Shown here one piece after another: positions 8,944 to 17,382 of a stretch of DNA of 64,000 bases. The DNA lies in the NCBI RefSeq assembly GCF_019200975.1, contig NZ_JAHTMR010000002.1:293679-357678 (forward strand). The letters run 5' to 3'. The notes beneath the pieces were generated by a model. It had not been told where the DNA came from. It worked only from the letters and a program-made list of their open reading frames with translations, and made no database searches. Source of the DNA: Pseudomonas sp. PD9R (GTDB taxonomy: Bacteria; Pseudomonadota; Gammaproteobacteria; Pseudomonadales; Pseudomonadaceae). The translations under genes and the position numbers were made by a program. Within the stretch, counting starts at the first letter, position 1. The number at the start of each line of letters is the position of its first letter.

Positions 8944-10094
8944 CAGGCGAGCAACTTGATCAGGGTCTGGTAGTAGATTTCGGTCAGCACATCGAGGTCG
9001 GCTGCCAGCACACGTTCGTTGACCTGGTGGATAGTCGCGTTGACCGGCCCCAGCTCAACCACTTGCGTGCCCATGGTCGCAATGAAGCGACCGTCGGACG
9101 TGCCGCCGCTGGTGGACGCCTTGGTCTCGCGACCGGTGATGTCTTTGATGCTCGACGACACCGCGTCGAGCAGCGCGCCCGGTTCGGTGAGGAACGGCAG
9201 ACCCGACAGTGCCCAGTCGACGTGCCAATCCAGGCCATGCTTGTCGAGGATATCAGCGACGCGCTTTTGCAGGCCTTCGACGGTGGACTCGGTGGAGAAG
9301 CGGAAGTTGAACACTGCCACCAGATCACCCGGGATCACGTTGGTCGCGCCGGTGCCGGAATTGACGTTGGAGATCTGGAAACTGGTTGGCGGGAAGAAGT
9401 CGTTACCGTGGTCCCAATGCTCGGAGGCCAGTTCGGCCAGCGCCGGGGCGGCGAGGTGGATCGGGTTTTTCGCCAGGTGTGGATAGGCCACGTGGCCCTG
9501 CACGCCGCGTACGGTCAGCTTGGCACCGAGTGAACCGCGACGGCCATTCTTGACCACGTCACCCACCAGAGTGGTGCTCGACGGTTCGCCGACGATGCAC
9601 CAGTCCAGACGTTCCTTGCGCGCGACCAGCCGCTCAATGACAGCCTTGGTGCCGTGATGCGCCGGGCCTTCTTCGTCGCTGGTAATCAGGAACGCGACTT
9701 TGCCTTTGTGATCCGGGTAGTCGGTGACGAAGCGCTCGGCGGCCACGGTCATCGAGGCGAGGCTGCCTTTCATGTCTGCCGCGCCACGGCCGCAGAGCAT
9801 GCCGTGTTCGTCGATCACGGCGTTGAACGGGTCTATCTGCCAGGCAGTCACCGGACCGGTCGGTACCACGTCGGTGTGGCCGGCGAAGCACAGCACCGGG
9901 CCGTCATGCTTACCGTGGGTGGCCCAGAAGTTGTCCACATCTTCGATGCGCATCGGCTCCAGCGCAAAACCGGCATCGCCCAGGCGCTGCATCATCTGCT
10001 TCTGGCAATCGGCGTCGACCGGCGTGACGGACGGACGGCGGATCAGGTCGATGGCAAGTTGAAGGGTCGGCGAAAGGTCGGCGTGGGCCGTCAT
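8943..10094 (-). CDS. dapE: Succinyl-diaminopimelate desuccinylase
   Basis: DapE of 383 residues, normal for the family. It hydrolyses N-succinyl-L,L-diaminopimelate to L,L-diaminopimelate and succinate, for lysine and peptidoglycan. The M20 metal-site motifs are seen: [10 protein letters not shown] with His73 and Asp75, and TSDEEGPA with the paired glutamates. The ATG at 10094 ([10 protein letters not shown]) is chosen; a longer frame to 10181 exists only because the adjoining palindromic repeat happens to be open and encodes repeat sequence. dapC and dapD of the same pathway lie 10 kb and 6 kb away. Confidence 0.96.
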   Translation of the reverse strand: MTAHADLSPTLQLAIDLIRRPSVTPVDADCQKQMMQRLGDAGFALEPMRIEDVDNFWATHGKHDGPVLCFAGHTDVVPTGPVTAWQIDPFNAVIDEHGMLCGRGAADMKGSLASMTVAAERFVTDYPDHKGKVAFLITSDEEGPAHHGTKAVIERLVARKERLDWCIVGEPSSTTLVGDVVKNGRRGSLGAKLTVRGVQGHVAYPHLAKNPIHLAAPALAELASEHWDHGNDFFPPTSFQISNVNSGTGATNVIPGDLVAVFNFRFSTESTVEGLQKRVADILDKHGLDWHVDWALSGLPFLTEPGALLDAVSSSIKDITGRETKASTSGGTSDGRFIATMGTQVVELGPVNATIHQVNERVLAADLDVLTEIYYQTLIKLLA

Positions 10095-10123
10095 GTGAAA
10101 ACTCCGAGGTGCGCACGATAAAC

Positions 10124-10210
10124 CTGTAGGAGCTGCCGAAGGCTGCGATCTTTTGATCCTGCTTTTAAAGATCAAGATCAAAAGATCGCAGCCTTCGGCA
10201 GCTCCTACAG
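10124..10210. repeat. Palindromic intergenic repeat, copy 4 (CCGAAGG type)
   Basis: Inverted arms from CTGTAGGAG to CTCCTACAG. Both arms carry the variant CCGAAGG / CCTTCGG in place of CCGCAGG / CCTGCGG, so the stem stays paired. It lies in the gap between the 3' end of ndvB and the start of dapE, both on the minus strand. Confidence 0.9.
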
Positions 10211-10281
10211 TGGAAAAGGGCGATCATTCTAAAGCAAAACGGCGACCCGAAGGCCGCCGTTTGACGTTATCTAATAACGGA

Positions 10282-12870
10282 TCAAGCCGTTGCAGGCTCA
10301 GGCTCGGCAACCGGTTTCGGCAACGAAGACAGGAACGCCATGATCAGTGCCGCCAGGTACGGCAGCGACTGCACCAGCAACATGGTCACCCAGAAGCGCA
10401 TGTCGTTGCTCGGCAACCCGTTCACCAGGAAGATCCCCAGCGCCGCGCCCCACAACAGCAGCATGATGAACAGCTCTTCACGGGCTTCCGAAATCGCCAC
10501 CCAAAAGCCGTGGTTGTCGGCATTTTTCGGCGTGCGGAAAAACGGAATACTGCTGGTGAAGAAGCCGTACAGCACTGCTTTGGCGATGGTGTGCGACAAC
10601 GCCAACCCGGCCAGCGCTGCGCAGAATGCATCCTTCAGGTTCACGCCAACCGCGCGACGGTACAGGAAGATGATCTTGCCGACTTTGAACACGAACAGCG
10701 CCAATGGCGGGATCGCGAAAATCAGCAGCGGTGGATCGACCCGTTGCGGCACGATGATCATCGCCGCCGACCACAACAGTGCGCCGACGGTGAAGAAGAT
10801 GTTCATGCCGTCCGCCACCCACGGCAACCAGCCCGCGAGGAAGTGGTAGCGTTGGCCACGGGTCAACTCGGTGTCCTTGCCGCGCAGCAGGCTGGCGGTG
10901 TGACGCTTGATGATCTGAATCGCACCGTAGGCCCAGCGGAAACGCTGCTTCTTGAAGTCGATGAAGGTATCGGGCATCAGGCCCTTGCCGTAGCTGTCGT
11001 GGTAATACGCGGCAGACAAACCTTTTTCGAATACTCGCAGACCGAGTTCGGCGTCTTCACAGATGCACCAGTCGGCCCAGCCCAATTCTTCAAGCACCGA
11101 GCGCCGGGTCATGGTCATGGTGCCGTGCTGGATAATCGCGTCACGGTCGTTACGGGTGACCATGCCAATGTGGAAGAAACCTTTGTATTCCGCGTAGCAG
11201 AGCTTCTTGAAAGTGCTTTCGTTCTGGTCGCGGTAATCCTGCGGCGACTGCACCACGGCGATTTTCGGATCGGCGAAGTGCGGCACCATGTGCTTGAGCC
11301 AGTTCGGGTGTACGCAGTAGTCCGAGTCGATCACGGCAATGACTTCGGCGTCCTTGGCGGTGTGCGGAATCAGGTAGTTCAGCGCCCCACCCTTGAAGCC
11401 GGCCAGCGGCGCGACATGGAAGAACTTGAAGCGCGGGCCGAGGGTTTCGCAGAAGTCGCGCACCGGTTCCCACACCGCCGGGTCCTTGGTGTTGTTGTCG
11501 ATGATCAGGACTTCGAAGTCCGGATAATCGAGGTTAGCCAGGGCTGTAAGGGTCTGTTTGACCATGTCCGGCGGCTCGTTGTAGCACGGCACATGGATCG
11601 AGACTTTTGGCCTGTAGTCCGAATCGCCCACCACCGGCAGGAATTCGCGCCGGCGCTTGTGGGTCCAGACCGCTTCGGCCAGTTCGTGGGCCTCGGTCAG
11701 CAACACGATAAACACCCCGAGCGCACCGAGGGCGAGCAAGAAACCCACCGTCAGGCTGAACCAGGTGCTGTATTGCTGGCTGTAGTCATAACCGATCCAT
11801 ACCAGCACCGAGCCGCAAAGGAACGCGATAAAGGTCAGGAAGGTGCGGCCACGCTGGCGCAGGGCGGAACCGTCGATCATCAGCAAGGTCAGCGACAGCA
11901 ATGCCAGCACTACCGAACCGATGGCCAGCACGCGCCACTGCGGAATTGCGACCACCGGGCCTTCGAAGTTGAATTTCTGCTGACGAGCGGCGTTGAACAC
12001 GCCCCAGTAAGCGCCGACAGAACCTTCGTCGCTGGCTTTCCAAGGCTGGTCAAACGCTTCGATCACGAAGTAGTTGAAGCCCTGGCGGTTGAGCTTGTTG
12101 ACCAGCGTGCGCAGGTAGATCGCCTGGTCTGCCGGCGACGCATCGGCGCCACCGCGCATGCGGCCGTTGCTCGGCCAACCCACCTCGGAAAGCAGCAGCG
12201 GTTTTTTCGGGAACATCTTTTTCAGGTCGCGGGCGCGGTCCAGAACGAATTGCTGGGCCTTGTCCACTGGAATGAATTCCCAGTAAGGCAGGACGTGCGC
12301 GGCGATCAGGTCGACGTGCTTGGCCAGCTCCGGGTGTTCTTCCCAGACGTGCCACTGCTCGGATGTGGTGACCGGCACTTTAACGGCGGCGCGGACGCGG
12401 TCGAGCAGTACGCTCAGTTGCGCAGCGGTAATTTCCTTACGGAAAATCGCCTCGTTGCCTACAACCACGCGTACCACGCTGCGCGAGGTGTTGGCGATTT
12501 CGATGGCGCGGGCGATTTCCCGTTCGTTGCGTTCCTGGTCCGGACTGATCCAGATCCCCAGGGTCACCCGCAAGCCGAACTCTTCCGCCAGTTTGGGGAT
12601 GTCCTGCAAAGTACCGTCGACCGAGTAGATACGGATGTTGTCCGTCAGCTTGCTCATGATCTCCAGATCACGGCGCATCTGGTCGTCGGTAGGGTACTGA
12701 TCCTTTTGCGGGAATTGACCTTGCTGGAACGGCGAGTACGAGAAGCCGGAGATCTGTTCAGGCCAGTTGGGGGCGGTGACGGGGCGATTGATCAGCGCCC
12801 AGAAGCCGGTAAACAAGGCAGCGATGGCGAGCACCACCACCAGGTTGAGTCCAAATTTACGCGATGACAT
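10282..12870 (-). CDS. ndvB: Beta-glucan glucosyltransferase, NdvB type (GH17 plus GT2)
   Basis: A membrane protein of 862 residues resembling Pseudomonas NdvB. After one N-terminal helix (about residues 8-28) comes a periplasmic GH17-like domain to about 320 (EVGWPSNG carries the nucleophile-type glutamate), then helices, then a family 2 glycosyltransferase from about 440 with DSDYC and the QRFRW motif, then several C-terminal helices. In P. aeruginosa NdvB makes cyclic beta-(1,3)-glucans linked to biofilm antibiotic tolerance; the same role here is inferred. The ATG at 12870 begins MSSRKFGLN; the longer open frame to 13005 lacks family support. The gene stands alone, divergent from tcdA. 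Confidence 0.9.
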   Translation of the reverse strand: MSSRKFGLNLVVVLAIAALFTGFWALINRPVTAPNWPEQISGFSYSPFQQGQFPQKDQYPTDDQMRRDLEIMSKLTDNIRIYSVDGTLQDIPKLAEEFGLRVTLGIWISPDQERNEREIARAIEIANTSRSVVRVVVGNEAIFRKEITAAQLSVLLDRVRAAVKVPVTTSEQWHVWEEHPELAKHVDLIAAHVLPYWEFIPVDKAQQFVLDRARDLKKMFPKKPLLLSEVGWPSNGRMRGGADASPADQAIYLRTLVNKLNRQGFNYFVIEAFDQPWKASDEGSVGAYWGVFNAARQQKFNFEGPVVAIPQWRVLAIGSVVLALLSLTLLMIDGSALRQRGRTFLTFIAFLCGSVLVWIGYDYSQQYSTWFSLTVGFLLALGALGVFIVLLTEAHELAEAVWTHKRRREFLPVVGDSDYRPKVSIHVPCYNEPPDMVKQTLTALANLDYPDFEVLIIDNNTKDPAVWEPVRDFCETLGPRFKFFHVAPLAGFKGGALNYLIPHTAKDAEVIAVIDSDYCVHPNWLKHMVPHFADPKIAVVQSPQDYRDQNESTFKKLCYAEYKGFFHIGMVTRNDRDAIIQHGTMTMTRRSVLEELGWADWCICEDAELGLRVFEKGLSAAYYHDSYGKGLMPDTFIDFKKQRFRWAYGAIQIIKRHTASLLRGKDTELTRGQRYHFLAGWLPWVADGMNIFFTVGALLWSAAMIIVPQRVDPPLLIFAIPPLALFVFKVGKIIFLYRRAVGVNLKDAFCAALAGLALSHTIAKAVLYGFFTSSIPFFRTPKNADNHGFWVAISEAREELFIMLLLWGAALGIFLVNGLPSNDMRFWVTMLLVQSLPYLAALIMAFLSSLPKPVAEPEPATA

Positions 12871-13057
12871 AGCTATTTCGGGTTCCAAAGGCTGTGGAAC
12901 GAAGGATCGGTCGGCAGTCGCCAAGGGGGCGCGCATCCTACACCGGCAGTTCTCTGACCGTACAGCAGACAGGGAAATGCCCGACGTTGGGCAATGTGCT
13001 TTCACATAAGTTCTTACACTTGTAGCGTGAAACTTAAATTTTGGTGCTGTGAAGCCC

Positions 13058-13063
13058 TATAAT
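13058..13063 (+). promoter_or_regulatory. Probable -10 element of tcdA
   Basis: A perfect TATAAT lies 27 bases before the tcdA start codon in the divergent ndvB-tcdA gap. No good -35 hexamer is seen at the usual distance (TTAAAT at 18 bases is the nearest), so the call rests on the -10 alone. Confidence 0.45.
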
Positions 13064-13089
13064 GCGCGCCGGTTTTTGAGGTGTTGGTC

Positions 13090-13899
13090 ATGAGTACAGA
13101 AGATCCACGGTTTGCTGGCATCGCCCGCTTGTATGGCATCGAAGGCCTTGAGCGCCTGCGCGCGGCCCATGTGGCGATCGTCGGCGTCGGTGGCGTCGGT
13201 TCCTGGGCGGCGGAAGCCATGGCCCGTTGTGGTGTTGGCGAGATTTCGCTGTTCGACCTCGACGACGTCTGCGTGAGCAACGCCAACCGTCAGTTGCACG
13301 CGCTGGACAGCACCGTCGGCAAACCCAAGGTCGACGTGATGGCCGAGCGCCTGCGTGGGATCAACCCGGACTGCACGGTGCACGCGGTGCCGGACTTCGT
13401 GACCCGCGACACGATGGCCGAGTACATTACGCCGAACATCGACTGCGTGATCGACTGCATCGACAGCGTCAACGCGAAGGCCGCGCTGATCGCCTGGTGC
13501 AAGCGCCGCAAGATCCAGATCATCACCACCGGTGGCGCGGGCGGGCAGATCGATCCGACGTTGATCCAGGTGTGCGATCTGAACCGTACATTCAATGACC
13601 CGTTGGCCTCGAAAGTGCGCTCCACTTTGCGCCGCGATTACGGTTTCTCCCGCACCGTGACCCGCCATTACAGCGTGCCTTGCGTGTTTTCCACCGAGCA
13701 ACTGCGCTACCCGAAACCGGATGGCAGCATTTGCCTGCAGAAGAGTTTTGTCGGTGACGGCGTCAAGCTTGACTGCGCTGGCGGGTTTGGCGCGGTGATG
13801 ATGGTAACGGCGACCTTCGGCATGGTCGCGGCGACCAAGGCTGTGGATAAGATTGTGGCAGGTGTGCGGCGGCCGGCTGATCGGATCAAACCTGCGTGA
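13090..13899 (+). CDS. tcdA: tRNA threonylcarbamoyladenosine dehydratase
   Basis: TcdA (CsdL) of 269 residues, an E1-like enzyme. It closes the N6-threonylcarbamoyladenosine at position 37 of ANN-decoding tRNAs into its cyclic form using ATP. The nucleotide-binding GVGGVGSWAAEAMARCG lies near residue 35, followed by the family DLDDVCVSNANRQ. The ATG at 13090 is preferred to a GTG three codons earlier. It converges on csdE-csdA; in E. coli TcdA works with the CsdA-CsdE sulfur-relay pair, so the neighbourhood fits a shared function. Confidence 0.95.
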   Translation: MSTEDPRFAGIARLYGIEGLERLRAAHVAIVGVGGVGSWAAEAMARCGVGEISLFDLDDVCVSNANRQLHALDSTVGKPKVDVMAERLRGINPDCTVHAVPDFVTRDTMAEYITPNIDCVIDCIDSVNAKAALIAWCKRRKIQIITTGGAGGQIDPTLIQVCDLNRTFNDPLASKVRSTLRRDYGFSRTVTRHYSVPCVFSTEQLRYPKPDGSICLQKSFVGDGVKLDCAGGFGAVMMVTATFGMVAATKAVDKIVAGVRRPADRIKPA

Positions 13900-13918
13900 C
13901 CCCGGCGGGGTACAAAAC

Positions 13919-13993
13919 CTGTAGGAGCGAGGCTTGCCCGCGAAGGCGTCTTACCTGATAAACCGCTTTCGCGGGCAAGCCTCGCTCCTACAG
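13919..13993. repeat. Palindromic repeat, GAGGCTTGCCCGCGAA type
   Basis: A perfect or near-perfect inverted repeat with outer CTGTAGGAG / CTCCTACAG like the other copies but a different inner sequence (GCGAGGCTTGCCCGCGAA and complement). It matches a second palindromic repeat family common in fluorescent pseudomonads. It sits between convergent tcdA and csdE. Confidence 0.9.
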
Positions 13994-14001
13994 GAATAGG
14001 T

Positions 14002-14406
14002 TCAGTCTGCCAGTTCTCGCATTCGCTGCAGGACTGCATTCAGTCCATTGCTACGCGAAGGCGACAGCTGCCGGCTCAGCCCCAACTGATTGAACCAATC
14101 CGGCAAATCCACCTGCCGCAACTCCGACGCGGATAACCCGTTGACCCGCGCCAGCAGCAACGCTACTAACCCGCGAATCAACCGTGCATCGCTGTTGGCC
14201 CTGAACTGCCAATGGCCGTCGCGCAATTCGCCCACCAACCACATCTGGCTTTCGCAGCCGTGCACGCGGTTGGCGTCCGACTTATCCGCATCGCTCAGGG
14301 CTGGTAAGCGGTCGCCAAATTGCATCAGTAACCGCGCTCGTTGTTCCCAGCCCGCAGCGTTCTGGAACGTCTCCAGCGCCACAGCCGCTTCGGCGGGCAG
14401 GCTCAT
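14002..14406 (-). CDS. csdE: SufE-family sulfur acceptor CsdE
   Basis: A protein of 134 residues. The acceptor cysteine is Cys51 in VHGCESQMW, the SufE/CsdE signature. It takes sulfur from the cysteine desulfurase CsdA as a persulfide and passes it on. Its ATG overlaps the end of csdA by four bases (14403-14406), so the two are translated together, which supports assignment to CsdE and not to a stand-alone SufE. Confidence 0.93.
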   Translation of the reverse strand: MSLPAEAAVALETFQNAAGWEQRARLLMQFGDRLPALSDADKSDANRVHGCESQMWLVGELRDGHWQFRANSDARLIRGLVALLLARVNGLSASELRQVDLPDWFNQLGLSRQLSPSRSNGLNAVLQRMRELAD

Positions 14407-15608
14407 CGAAGCAACTCCAATGCCTGATCCAGCGCTTCAAAGAACCGCTCCAGATCGTCAGAGTCGTTGTACAGCGCCAACGACACCCGGATCGCCCCGG
14501 CCAATTCGAAGCTTTTGAGCAACGGCATGGCGCAGTGGTGACCGGCACGTACGGCGATGCCTTGTTCCGTCAGTAAGTGCGCCAAGTCCGAGTTATGCAC
14601 ACCCTCGACGGTAAAACTGGCCAGCGCCAGTTGCGGTTTGCCCAGCAAGCGGATGCCGTTGCGCGCTTCAAGGCCTTTGAGCAGATAGTCATGCAGCGCC
14701 GCTTCGTGGGCGGACACGGCGTCCTGATCGAGCCCGGTGAGGTAATCCAGGGTCGCCCCCAGACCGATCACACTGGCGATCGGCGGTGTTCCCGCTTCGA
14801 AACCCAGCGGCGCCGGGCGAAAGCGGGCGTCGTGGTAATTGGCGTCCAACACCATCTCGCCACCGAACTGCCAGGGGCGTAATTGTTCCAACGCTTGATT
14901 GCGCCCGAACAGCACGCCGAGGCCATCGGGGCCGTAGAGCTTGTGGCTGGAAAACACGTAGAAGTCGCAACCCAACGCCTGCACGTCATGGCGACCGTGG
15001 ACCACGCCTTGGGCGCCGTCGATGACGGTCAGGGCGTTATGCACCTTCGCCATTGCCAGAAGTGCGGGCAACGGTTGCCAGGCGCCGATCACATTGGACA
15101 ACTGGCTGACCGCCAACAGGCGCGTGCGCGGACCGATCAAGCGAACGGCGGCTTCGAGGTCGATCACGCCGTCGGCATCCAGCGGCAATATCACCAGTTT
15201 CAGATCGCGGCGGTGCGCCAGTTGCTGCCATGGAAGCAGGTTGGCGTGATGCTCCAGGGCGCTGATGACAATTTCATCGCCTGGATTGAACAGGTGTTCC
15301 AGGCCATAGGCCAAGAGGTTCAGCGCCGAAGTGGCGCCGTGGGTAAAGATAATCTGCCCGCAGTCACCGGCGTTCAGCCATTGAGCGGCTTTGCGGCGGC
15401 TGTCCTCGAACGCTTGGGTTGCGTGGGCGCCGGGTAAGTGTTGCGCCCGATGCACGTTGGCCGCGCCGTTGGCGTAGTAGTGAGCCAGGGCATCCAGCAG
15501 GGCTTGAGGTTTTTGCGTGGTGGCGGCGTTGTCCAGATAGGTCTGGTCTTGCCGTTGCAGCGCGGCGATGGCCGGAAAGTCGGCGCGCCAGGGAGAGGGA
15601 ATCATCAT
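14403..15608 (-). CDS. csdA: Cysteine desulfurase CsdA (SufS-like)
   Basis: A pyridoxal-phosphate enzyme of 401 residues that takes sulfur from cysteine, giving alanine and an enzyme persulfide. The PLP lysine is in SSHKLYGPDG; the active cysteine is in RAGHHCAMPLL at residue 359 (358 if the second of two adjacent ATGs is used). The short group II loop around that cysteine is typical of CsdA/SufS. It is paired with csdE and faces tcdA. Confidence 0.94.
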   Translation of the reverse strand: MMIPSPWRADFPAIAALQRQDQTYLDNAATTQKPQALLDALAHYYANGAANVHRAQHLPGAHATQAFEDSRRKAAQWLNAGDCGQIIFTHGATSALNLLAYGLEHLFNPGDEIVISALEHHANLLPWQQLAHRRDLKLVILPLDADGVIDLEAAVRLIGPRTRLLAVSQLSNVIGAWQPLPALLAMAKVHNALTVIDGAQGVVHGRHDVQALGCDFYVFSSHKLYGPDGLGVLFGRNQALEQLRPWQFGGEMVLDANYHDARFRPAPLGFEAGTPPIASVIGLGATLDYLTGLDQDAVSAHEAALHDYLLKGLEARNGIRLLGKPQLALASFTVEGVHNSDLAHLLTEQGIAVRAGHHCAMPLLKSFELAGAIRVSLALYNDSDDLERFFEALDQALELLR

Positions 15609-15651
15609 GCTATCGGGCCCTGCTGAACATGGGCGGGGAAATGCCTGACTT

Positions 15652-15739
15652 TGTAGGAGCTGCCGAAGGCTGCGATCTTTTGATCTTGATTTTCAATAAT
15701 TCAAAGATCAAAAGATCGCAGCCTTCGGCAGCTCCTACA
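15652..15739. repeat. Palindromic intergenic repeat, copy 5 (CCGAAGG type)
   Basis: Inverted arms from TGTAGGAG to CTCCTACA. It carries the same paired CCGAAGG / CCTTCGG variant as copy 4, which is 5.5 kb away. The loop is AT-rich (TTTTCAATAATTC). It lies between the 3' end of dapD and the start of csdA, both on the minus strand. Confidence 0.9.
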
Positions 15740-15756
15740 AGGTGATCGTGTGACGC

Positions 15757-16791
15757 TTAGTTGTGAGCGTGCAGCGCTTCGTTCAGTTCGATGGCCGATT
15801 TGTGGGTTTTGCATTCCACGGCACCGGTTTCCGAATTGCGACGGAACAACAGGTCAGGCTGACCGGCCAGCTCACGTGCTTTCACGACTTTCACCAACTG
15901 GTTTTTCTCGTCCAGCAGTGCGACCTTGGTACCGGCGGTCACGTACAGGCCCGATTCAACGGTGTTGCGGTCGCCCAACGGGATACCGATACCGGCATTG
16001 GCGCCGATCAGGCAGCCTTCGCCAACCTTGATCACGATATTGCCACCGCCCGACAGAGTGCCCATGGTCGAGCAACCGCCGCCCAGGTCCGAACCCTTGC
16101 CGACGAATACGCCTGCCGATACACGGCCTTCGATCATGCCCGGACCTTCGGTGCCGGCGTTGAAGTTGACGAAGCCTTCGTGCATCACGGTGGTGCCTTC
16201 GCCAACGTACGCGCCCAGACGCAGACGTGCGGCATCAGCGATACGCACGCCGGCCGGTACGACGTAGTCGGTCATTTTCGGGAACTTGTCCACCGAGAAC
16301 ACTTCCAGCAGCTCGCCGCGCAGGCGTGCTTCCAGTTGATGCTCGGCCAGTTCGGACAGGTCGATTGCACCCTGGCTGGTCCAGGCCACGTTCGGCAGCA
16401 GTGGGAACACGCCAGCCAGGTTCAGGCCATGCGGCTTGACCAGGCGATGGGACAGCAGGTGCAGCTTGAGGTAAGCCTCAGGCGTGGAGGTCAGTTGAAC
16501 GTCTTCGGCCAGGATGGTCGCGACCAGCGGCTTGTGGCTTTCGGCCAGACGGGTCAACAGGGCGGCCTGGGCAGCGTCGACGCCTTTGACCGCTTCAGCC
16601 AGTTGCGAAGCCTGAGCGGTCGTAAAGGCGATGGCCTGATTGCCTTCGGTGTAGCCCAGAACCGGAGCAATCGCAGCGATCAACTCAGCCGATGGATTGA
16701 GCAGCGGTTGTGCGTAAAACACTTCCAGCCATGCGCCTTGACGGTTTTGAGTGCCGACACCAAAGGCCAGGCTGAACGAAGTAGTAGACAT
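15757..16791 (-). CDS. dapD: Tetrahydrodipicolinate N-succinyltransferase
   Basis: DapD of 344 residues, the long form found in Pseudomonas and unlike the 274-residue E. coli type. It transfers succinyl from succinyl-CoA to tetrahydrodipicolinate, opening the succinylase branch to diaminopimelate. The C-terminal half is a left-handed beta helix with hexapeptide repeats (IEGRVSAGVFVGKGSDLGGG, INIVIK-type turns). AGAGGT lies eight bases before the ATG. An ArsC-like gene follows upstream on the same strand 32 bases away and may be co-transcribed. Confidence 0.95.
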   Translation of the reverse strand: MSTTSFSLAFGVGTQNRQGAWLEVFYAQPLLNPSAELIAAIAPVLGYTEGNQAIAFTTAQASQLAEAVKGVDAAQAALLTRLAESHKPLVATILAEDVQLTSTPEAYLKLHLLSHRLVKPHGLNLAGVFPLLPNVAWTSQGAIDLSELAEHQLEARLRGELLEVFSVDKFPKMTDYVVPAGVRIADAARLRLGAYVGEGTTVMHEGFVNFNAGTEGPGMIEGRVSAGVFVGKGSDLGGGCSTMGTLSGGGNIVIKVGEGCLIGANAGIGIPLGDRNTVESGLYVTAGTKVALLDEKNQLVKVVKARELAGQPDLLFRRNSETGAVECKTHKSAIELNEALHAHN

Positions 16792-16823
16792 GTTGATACC
16801 TCTAACAAATTGAAACGGGCTGC

Positions 16824-17186
16824 TTACTTGAGCGCGGCCGCGTAGATATCTGGCTTGAAGCCAATCAGGGTTCGGTTACCGAGATCGAGCACCGGGCGCT
16901 TGATCATCGAAGGTTGTGCGAGCATCAGTTCGATGGCTTTCGACTGGTCGAGATCGGCTTTGCGTTCGTCGTCGAGTTTGCGAAAGGTCGTGCCTGCACG
17001 GTTCAACACCACTTCCCAGCCGTGCTCGTTGCACCATTGGGTCAGGTGTTCACGGTCGATGCCGACCGCTTTGTAATCATGGAAGTCATAGCTGACAGCG
17101 TGTTCATCAAGCCAGGTGCGCGCCTTTTTCATGGTGTCGCAGGCTTTGATGCCGAAAAGGTGCAACGTTTTACTTGAAACGGTCAA
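16824..17186 (-). CDS. ArsC/Spx-family thioredoxin-fold protein (YffB-like)
   Basis: A protein of 120 residues with the ArsC-family fold: the cysteine in FGIKACDTMKKA, then TTFRKL and RPVLDLG with the cis-proline strand. Family members use glutathione or act as regulators; the exact role of the YffB branch is unsettled and this is probably not an arsenate enzyme. The start is read as TTG at 17186 because AAAGGGGG lies just upstream and the fold begins directly after it; the open frame to 17306 includes poorly conserved sequence. It stands 32 bases upstream of dapD, as in other Pseudomonas. Confidence 0.85.
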   Translation of the reverse strand: MTVSSKTLHLFGIKACDTMKKARTWLDEHAVSYDFHDYKAVGIDREHLTQWCNEHGWEVVLNRAGTTFRKLDDERKADLDQSKAIELMLAQPSMIKRPVLDLGNRTLIGFKPDIYAAALK

Positions 17187-17382
17187 GGAATTGCCCCCTT
17201 TACAGGTGCTGGAGAAAAAAGGTGTCGGATTATGCCATGACCTTCCAGTTAAAACCCAAAACCTGTGGGTGCGAGCATGAGCAATGCTCGTGACCGCGTG
17301 CGACATTAGTGCAACGGCCAGTCTCAGTCTAAGCGTCTAATATGGCACTTCAATGCTGTCGATTGCTCGGGAACCACGCTTT

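Noticed and set aside
10095..10181. N-terminal extension of dapE by 29 residues
   Set aside because: The extra sequence comes from the palindromic repeat read as codons; the same IKRSQP(S/A)AAPT string appears in several other spurious frames that cross repeat copies.
10153..12867. Long open frame of 904 codons opposite ndvB
   Set aside because: Starts inside a repeat and runs antisense to a clearly recognised gene; composition is that of a shadow.
16824..17186. Arsenate reductase function for the ArsC-like gene
   Set aside because: The sequence is of the YffB branch beside dapD, without other ars genes; only the fold is supported.
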